9,111 bases of DNA from Pseudomonadota bacterium (GTDB lineage Bacteria > Pseudomonadota > Alphaproteobacteria > Micavibrionales > Micavibrionaceae). The translations under genes and the position numbers were made by a program. The notes beneath the pieces were generated by a model. The model was given only the letters and a program-made list of their open reading frames with translations, was not told the origin of the DNA and did no database searches. The stretch is taken from NCBI GenBank assembly GCA_016198545.1, contig JACQIJ010000089.1, positions 1-9,111 of the forward strand, in the 5' to 3' direction. How positions within the stretch are numbered: the first letter of the stretch is position 1; the number at the start of each line of letters is the position of its first letter. Positions 6,744 to 9,111 of this stretch are shown here, in pieces.

Positions 6744-7566
6744 GTTCATAAACACGCCGCAATTTTCCGCCCATCTTCAGGCGCGTCTTGCCATGCAGGG
6801 TAACGGTTATCCCGCCGTCATCGATTTCCAGCATCGACCATGTGCCTGCGGGAATCCGGTATTTTTCCTTGTACTGGTTGGTCAGGGATTGCTGAGTAAT
6901 GTAATGGATTCCGTTGATTTCGCGGTAGCGGTTTATATGGCGATGACCGGCCATGCACAATATGATTTTTCCGGACTTTTCCAGTGTTTCCCGGATGTCG
7001 GATGCATTGTCGTAGTAAAACCTGTTGGTTATGATGCCTGTCGCCGCCGCCGAGGATGCGTATGCCTTTATGTTGTCGTCCGTGTCGTTGTCCAAAGGCA
7101 CATGGCTGAACAGAATTGCCGGGCCACGGCATTTTGACAGGTCATCTTTCAGCCATTGAAGGTCATCAGGGTCAAGCTTCAGCCCCGTATCGCCGTTGTT
7201 GACGTTAGGGTTCCAGAATATGAAGTGATAGCCGTTGATGTTCCGGCTGTATGATGCGCCGGGAGATCCCATGATTCTTTCATTCTCTTCCCGGCTTAAA
7301 TTCTTGATGTCATGGTTTCCGACCAGGCAGTAAAGCGGGATGAAAATTTCATTGAAATGGCTTTTCAAAGCCTTCATCCGTTTCGCATCATCCCGCTGGT
7401 TTCGGTGCGAAATACGGTCGCCCATGTCCAGGATGAAGTCAGGCGCACCCGCACCGACGGCCCTGATGAACTTCTTCATCAGCCGCGGCGCCTTGCTTCC
7501 CAGCTTGCAACCGGAATCGATGCCGTAATGGACATCCGTGACGATGGCAGCCCTTACTTTGGGCAT
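6685..7566 (-). CDS. Calcineurin-like metallophosphoesterase, substrate unknown
   Basis: 293-residue predicted dinuclear-metal phosphohydrolase with no signal peptide or membrane helix, so probably cytosolic. All motifs of the family are present in order: D-x-H (Asp11, His13 in TDVHYG), GD (Asp50 in DMGDR), GNHD (83-86), a lone His (His155 in LFSHVPL) and GHRH (207-210). The layout, including DDLQWLKDDL before the SHVPL strand, resembles cAMP-phosphodiesterase/ADP-ribose pyrophosphatase-type members, but the substrate cannot be read from sequence. GGGAGAGA (complement of 7574-7581) lies seven bases before the start. The gene begins 68 bases after sodB on the same strand, with no clear terminator between, so co-transcription is likely. 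The final Pro/Glu-rich tail (EESEQPPPGGPLP) lies in the segment overlapping the 3' end of the Mth938 gene and is probably not part of the folded domain. Confidence 0.87.
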   Translation of the reverse strand: MPKVRAAIVTDVHYGIDSGCKLGSKAPRLMKKFIRAVGAGAPDFILDMGDRISHRNQRDDAKRMKALKSHFNEIFIPLYCLVGNHDIKNLSREENERIMGSPGASYSRNINGYHFIFWNPNVNNGDTGLKLDPDDLQWLKDDLSKCRGPAILFSHVPLDNDTDDNIKAYASSAAATGIITNRFYYDNASDIRETLEKSGKIILCMAGHRHINRYREINGIHYITQQSLTNQYKEKYRIPAGTWSMLEIDDGGITVTLHGKTRLKMGGKLRRVYELNPRATEESEQPPPGGPLP

Positions 7567-7634
7567 TTATTGTTCTCTCCCTGCGCCGGGTTCGCCGTTT
7601 TCGGGCGGTGTCCTCGTTTTTTACTTTTTTCTTT

Positions 7635-8261
7635 TTAAGCCGCCACCTTCATCGGGCCTTTGGCCATCAAGGACTCCGCGAATTCCCAGTTGGCCATGCG
7701 GTCGATGAAGGCCTCGACGAATTTCGGGCGCGCGTTGCGGTAGTCGATGTAATAAGCATGCTCCCACACATCGCAGGTCAGAAGCGGCGTTTTGCCGCCG
7801 GTGAATGGTACGCCCGCATTCGCGGTTTTCACCAGCTCCAGCTTGCCCGTCCTGTTGTCCATCGCCAGCCAGCCCCAGCCCGATCCGAACTGCGTGACGC
7901 AGGTCTGCACGAAATCGGTCTTGAATTTCTCAAATCCGCCGAGATCTTTTTCAATGGCGGCTTTCAGTTTGCCGGGCATTGACGGCCCGCCGCCTTTCGG
8001 ATTCAGGCAGTTCCAGAAGAAAGAGTGGTTCCAGTGCTGCGCCGCGTTGTTGAACAGCGCTGCCTTTGCGGGGTCTTTTGCGCAGGCGACGATGATTTCC
8101 TCAAGGCTTTTCTTTTCCAGCCCCGATCCTTCCAGCAACTTGTTGCCGTTATCTATATAGGCCTTGTGATGCTTGCCGTGGTGGAATTCGAATGTTTCCG
8201 CAGACATGTGCGGAGCCAGTGCATCCGGCGCGAAAGGCAGGGGGGGAAGGGTAAAAGACAT
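7635..8261 (-). CDS. sodB: Superoxide dismutase, iron type
   Basis: 208-residue cytosolic enzyme that converts superoxide to oxygen and hydrogen peroxide. The metal ligands are visible: His27 (FEFHHGKHH), His79 (AAQHWNHSFFW), Asp164 and His168 (DVWEHAYYIDY). Gln75 in AAQ is the active-site glutamine position typical of the iron enzymes, and KTANAG replaces the TpNQD seen in manganese enzymes. Iron rather than manganese is therefore the better call, although cambialistic use cannot be excluded. There is no signal peptide and the length is slightly above average. GGAGG (complement of 8268-8272) lies six bases before the start. The gene diverges from the transporter gene and is first in a probable two-gene unit with the phosphoesterase. 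Confidence 0.96.
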   Translation of the reverse strand: MSFTLPPLPFAPDALAPHMSAETFEFHHGKHHKAYIDNGNKLLEGSGLEKKSLEEIIVACAKDPAKAALFNNAAQHWNHSFFWNCLNPKGGGPSMPGKLKAAIEKDLGGFEKFKTDFVQTCVTQFGSGWGWLAMDNRTGKLELVKTANAGVPFTGGKTPLLTCDVWEHAYYIDYRNARPKFVEAFIDRMANWEFAESLMAKGPMKVAA

Positions 8262-8396
8262 GACAATCCTCCGTTTTCCTAGGGTTTCAACTGAGTCCGG
8301 ATCCTGATTTAATCCGATTTTAAAATACCGTAATTGAGACTATAGTGTTCCATCTTTTTGGCAACCGTTAAAATGAAAGACATTTTCTGTTAAAAA
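8262..8396. promoter_or_regulatory. AT-rich divergent intergenic region between sodB and the EamA transporter
   Basis: This 135-bp spacer must hold the start signals of both divergent genes. It contains the perfect palindrome ACTATAGT (8339-8346), which reads TATAGT, a reasonable -10 hexamer, on both strands. On the minus strand TTGCCA (complement of 8359-8364) lies 14 bp before it, which is short. On the plus strand no good -35 box is seen. A near-repeat TCCTGATTTAA / TCCGATTTTAA (8302-8323) lies between the palindrome and sodB, where an operator could sit. I cannot name a regulator. Confidence 0.4.
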
Positions 8397-9111
8397 ATGA
8401 CGCGTCTGCAAGCTGATTTATGCCTTCTGACAACGGCCTTTCTTTGGGGTATGGCTTTTGTCGCCCAGAAAACGGGCATGGACGGGCTTGGTCCTATGGG
8501 GTTTACAGGCGCGCGGTTTATATTGTCCGCGCTGCTTGTCCTTCCCTTCGCATGGCGGGAGATGAAGGCCGCTTCAGATCCGATCGATGCCGGGAACGCG
8601 CGGTTGATAGCGGTCCTTGGCGTTGTTTTTTTTCTGGGAGTTGTGTTGCAACAGGCCGGCGTCATGACGACCAGCGTCAGCAATGCGGGTTTTCTGACCG
8701 GCATCTATGTGGTTTTCGTACCGTTCTTCGCATGGGGCATACTCCGCCGCTCTCCGGCAAGGGTCATATGGCCGGCATGCGCCGTCGCTTTTTCCGGCGT
8801 GTGGATGCTCAGCGGCGGCGCGCCGTCCAGCCTCACGCCGGGCGACTGGCTGGTTCTGTGCAGCGCATTTATTTACGGCATTCAGATACCGCTGGTTGGC
8901 CTGCTGGCGCAGCGCACCGGGCGCGTCATGATGCTGGCTTTCGTACAGTATATGTTCTGCGCAGTTCTGGGGCTGGCGGGTGCATATACATTCGAGGGGG
9001 GCATCGGCGGCTGGCAGGTTCTCGAAAACAACATGGTCCAGATTTTGTATGCCGGCGTCATTTCCGGCGGCATCGCCTATACGCTGCAGATTGTCGCGCA
9101 GCGCCATACGC
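8397..9111 (+). CDS. EamA/DMT-family transporter, N-terminal part (3' truncated)
   Basis: Open frame from ATG 8397 to the window edge (238 codons), so the C-terminus is missing. The family (drug/metabolite transporter, EamA) usually has two five-helix repeats. The first is complete here, starting with LLTTAFLWGMAFVAQKTG and including GARFILSALLVLPFA, GVVLQQAGVMTTSVSNAGFLTG and IYVVFVPFFAWGI. The second begins at GDWLVLCSAFIYGIQIPLVG and ends at SGGIAYTLQIVAQR. An in-frame TAA at 8391 rules out a farther upstream start. No good Shine-Dalgarno sequence is visible before the ATG, so initiation may be weak. The family exports amino acids, metabolites or drugs; the substrate cannot be inferred. 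Confidence 0.88.
   Translation, partial: MTRLQADLCLLTTAFLWGMAFVAQKTGMDGLGPMGFTGARFILSALLVLPFAWREMKAASDPIDAGNARLIAVLGVVFFLGVVLQQAGVMTTSVSNAGFLTGIYVVFVPFFAWGILRRSPARVIWPACAVAFSGVWMLSGGAPSSLTPGDWLVLCSAFIYGIQIPLVGLLAQRTGRVMMLAFVQYMFCAVLGLAGAYTFEGGIGGWQVLENNMVQILYAGVISGGIAYTLQIVAQRHT

Noticed and set aside
6793..7137. Plus-strand 114-codon open frame opposite the phosphoesterase
   Set aside because: The minus-strand frame has all phosphoesterase motifs; the plus-strand reading has no recognisable domain and is a shadow.
1..9111. Mobile element, CRISPR array, tRNA/rRNA or defence system
   Set aside because: No transposase, integrase, terminal repeats, regularly spaced repeats or RNA gene signatures were seen. 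The genes are mostly chromosomal housekeeping types.

Overview
The window looks like ordinary chromosomal DNA of an alphaproteobacterium. GC content is moderately high (mid-50s percent by eye). The order pcm, LysM/M23 lipoprotein, yajC, secD, secF, Mth938-domain gene is a familiar alphaproteobacterial arrangement, although here it is interrupted by a DUF3592-type gene and mscL. I cannot place it below class. I see no mobile element, phage gene, CRISPR array, tRNA or rRNA.

Plus strand, 2-2856: the 3' end of pcm (protein repair methyltransferase) is joined by an ATGA overlap to a lipoprotein with two LysM domains and a degenerate M23 (LytM) domain, probably an NlpD/DipM-like activator of cell-wall amidases. 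Three bases after it comes a 528-residue membrane protein built of three diverged DUF3592-like units, of unknown function. Plus strand, 2853-3382: mscL (mechanosensitive channel) has its own candidate promoter and a strong rho-independent terminator.

Plus strand, 3409-6743: a new candidate promoter leads into yajC-secD-secF, the accessory complex of the Sec translocon. A short Mth938/DUF498 gene is translationally coupled to secF by a TGATG overlap, as often seen in this class.

Minus strand, 8261-6685: sodB (iron-type superoxide dismutase) is followed by a calcineurin-like metallophosphoesterase. The last 59 bases of the phosphoesterase gene run tail-to-tail into the 3' end of the Mth938 gene. 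Plus strand from 8397: a truncated EamA/DMT-family transporter diverges from sodB across a 135-bp AT-rich spacer holding a palindromic TATA element and a short direct repeat.

Most of the window is cell-envelope housekeeping: peptidoglycan remodelling, osmotic release and protein export, followed by an oxidative-stress gene. No clearly new system is visible. The least explained items are the triple-DUF3592 protein, the phosphoesterase of unknown substrate, and the convergent coding overlap.
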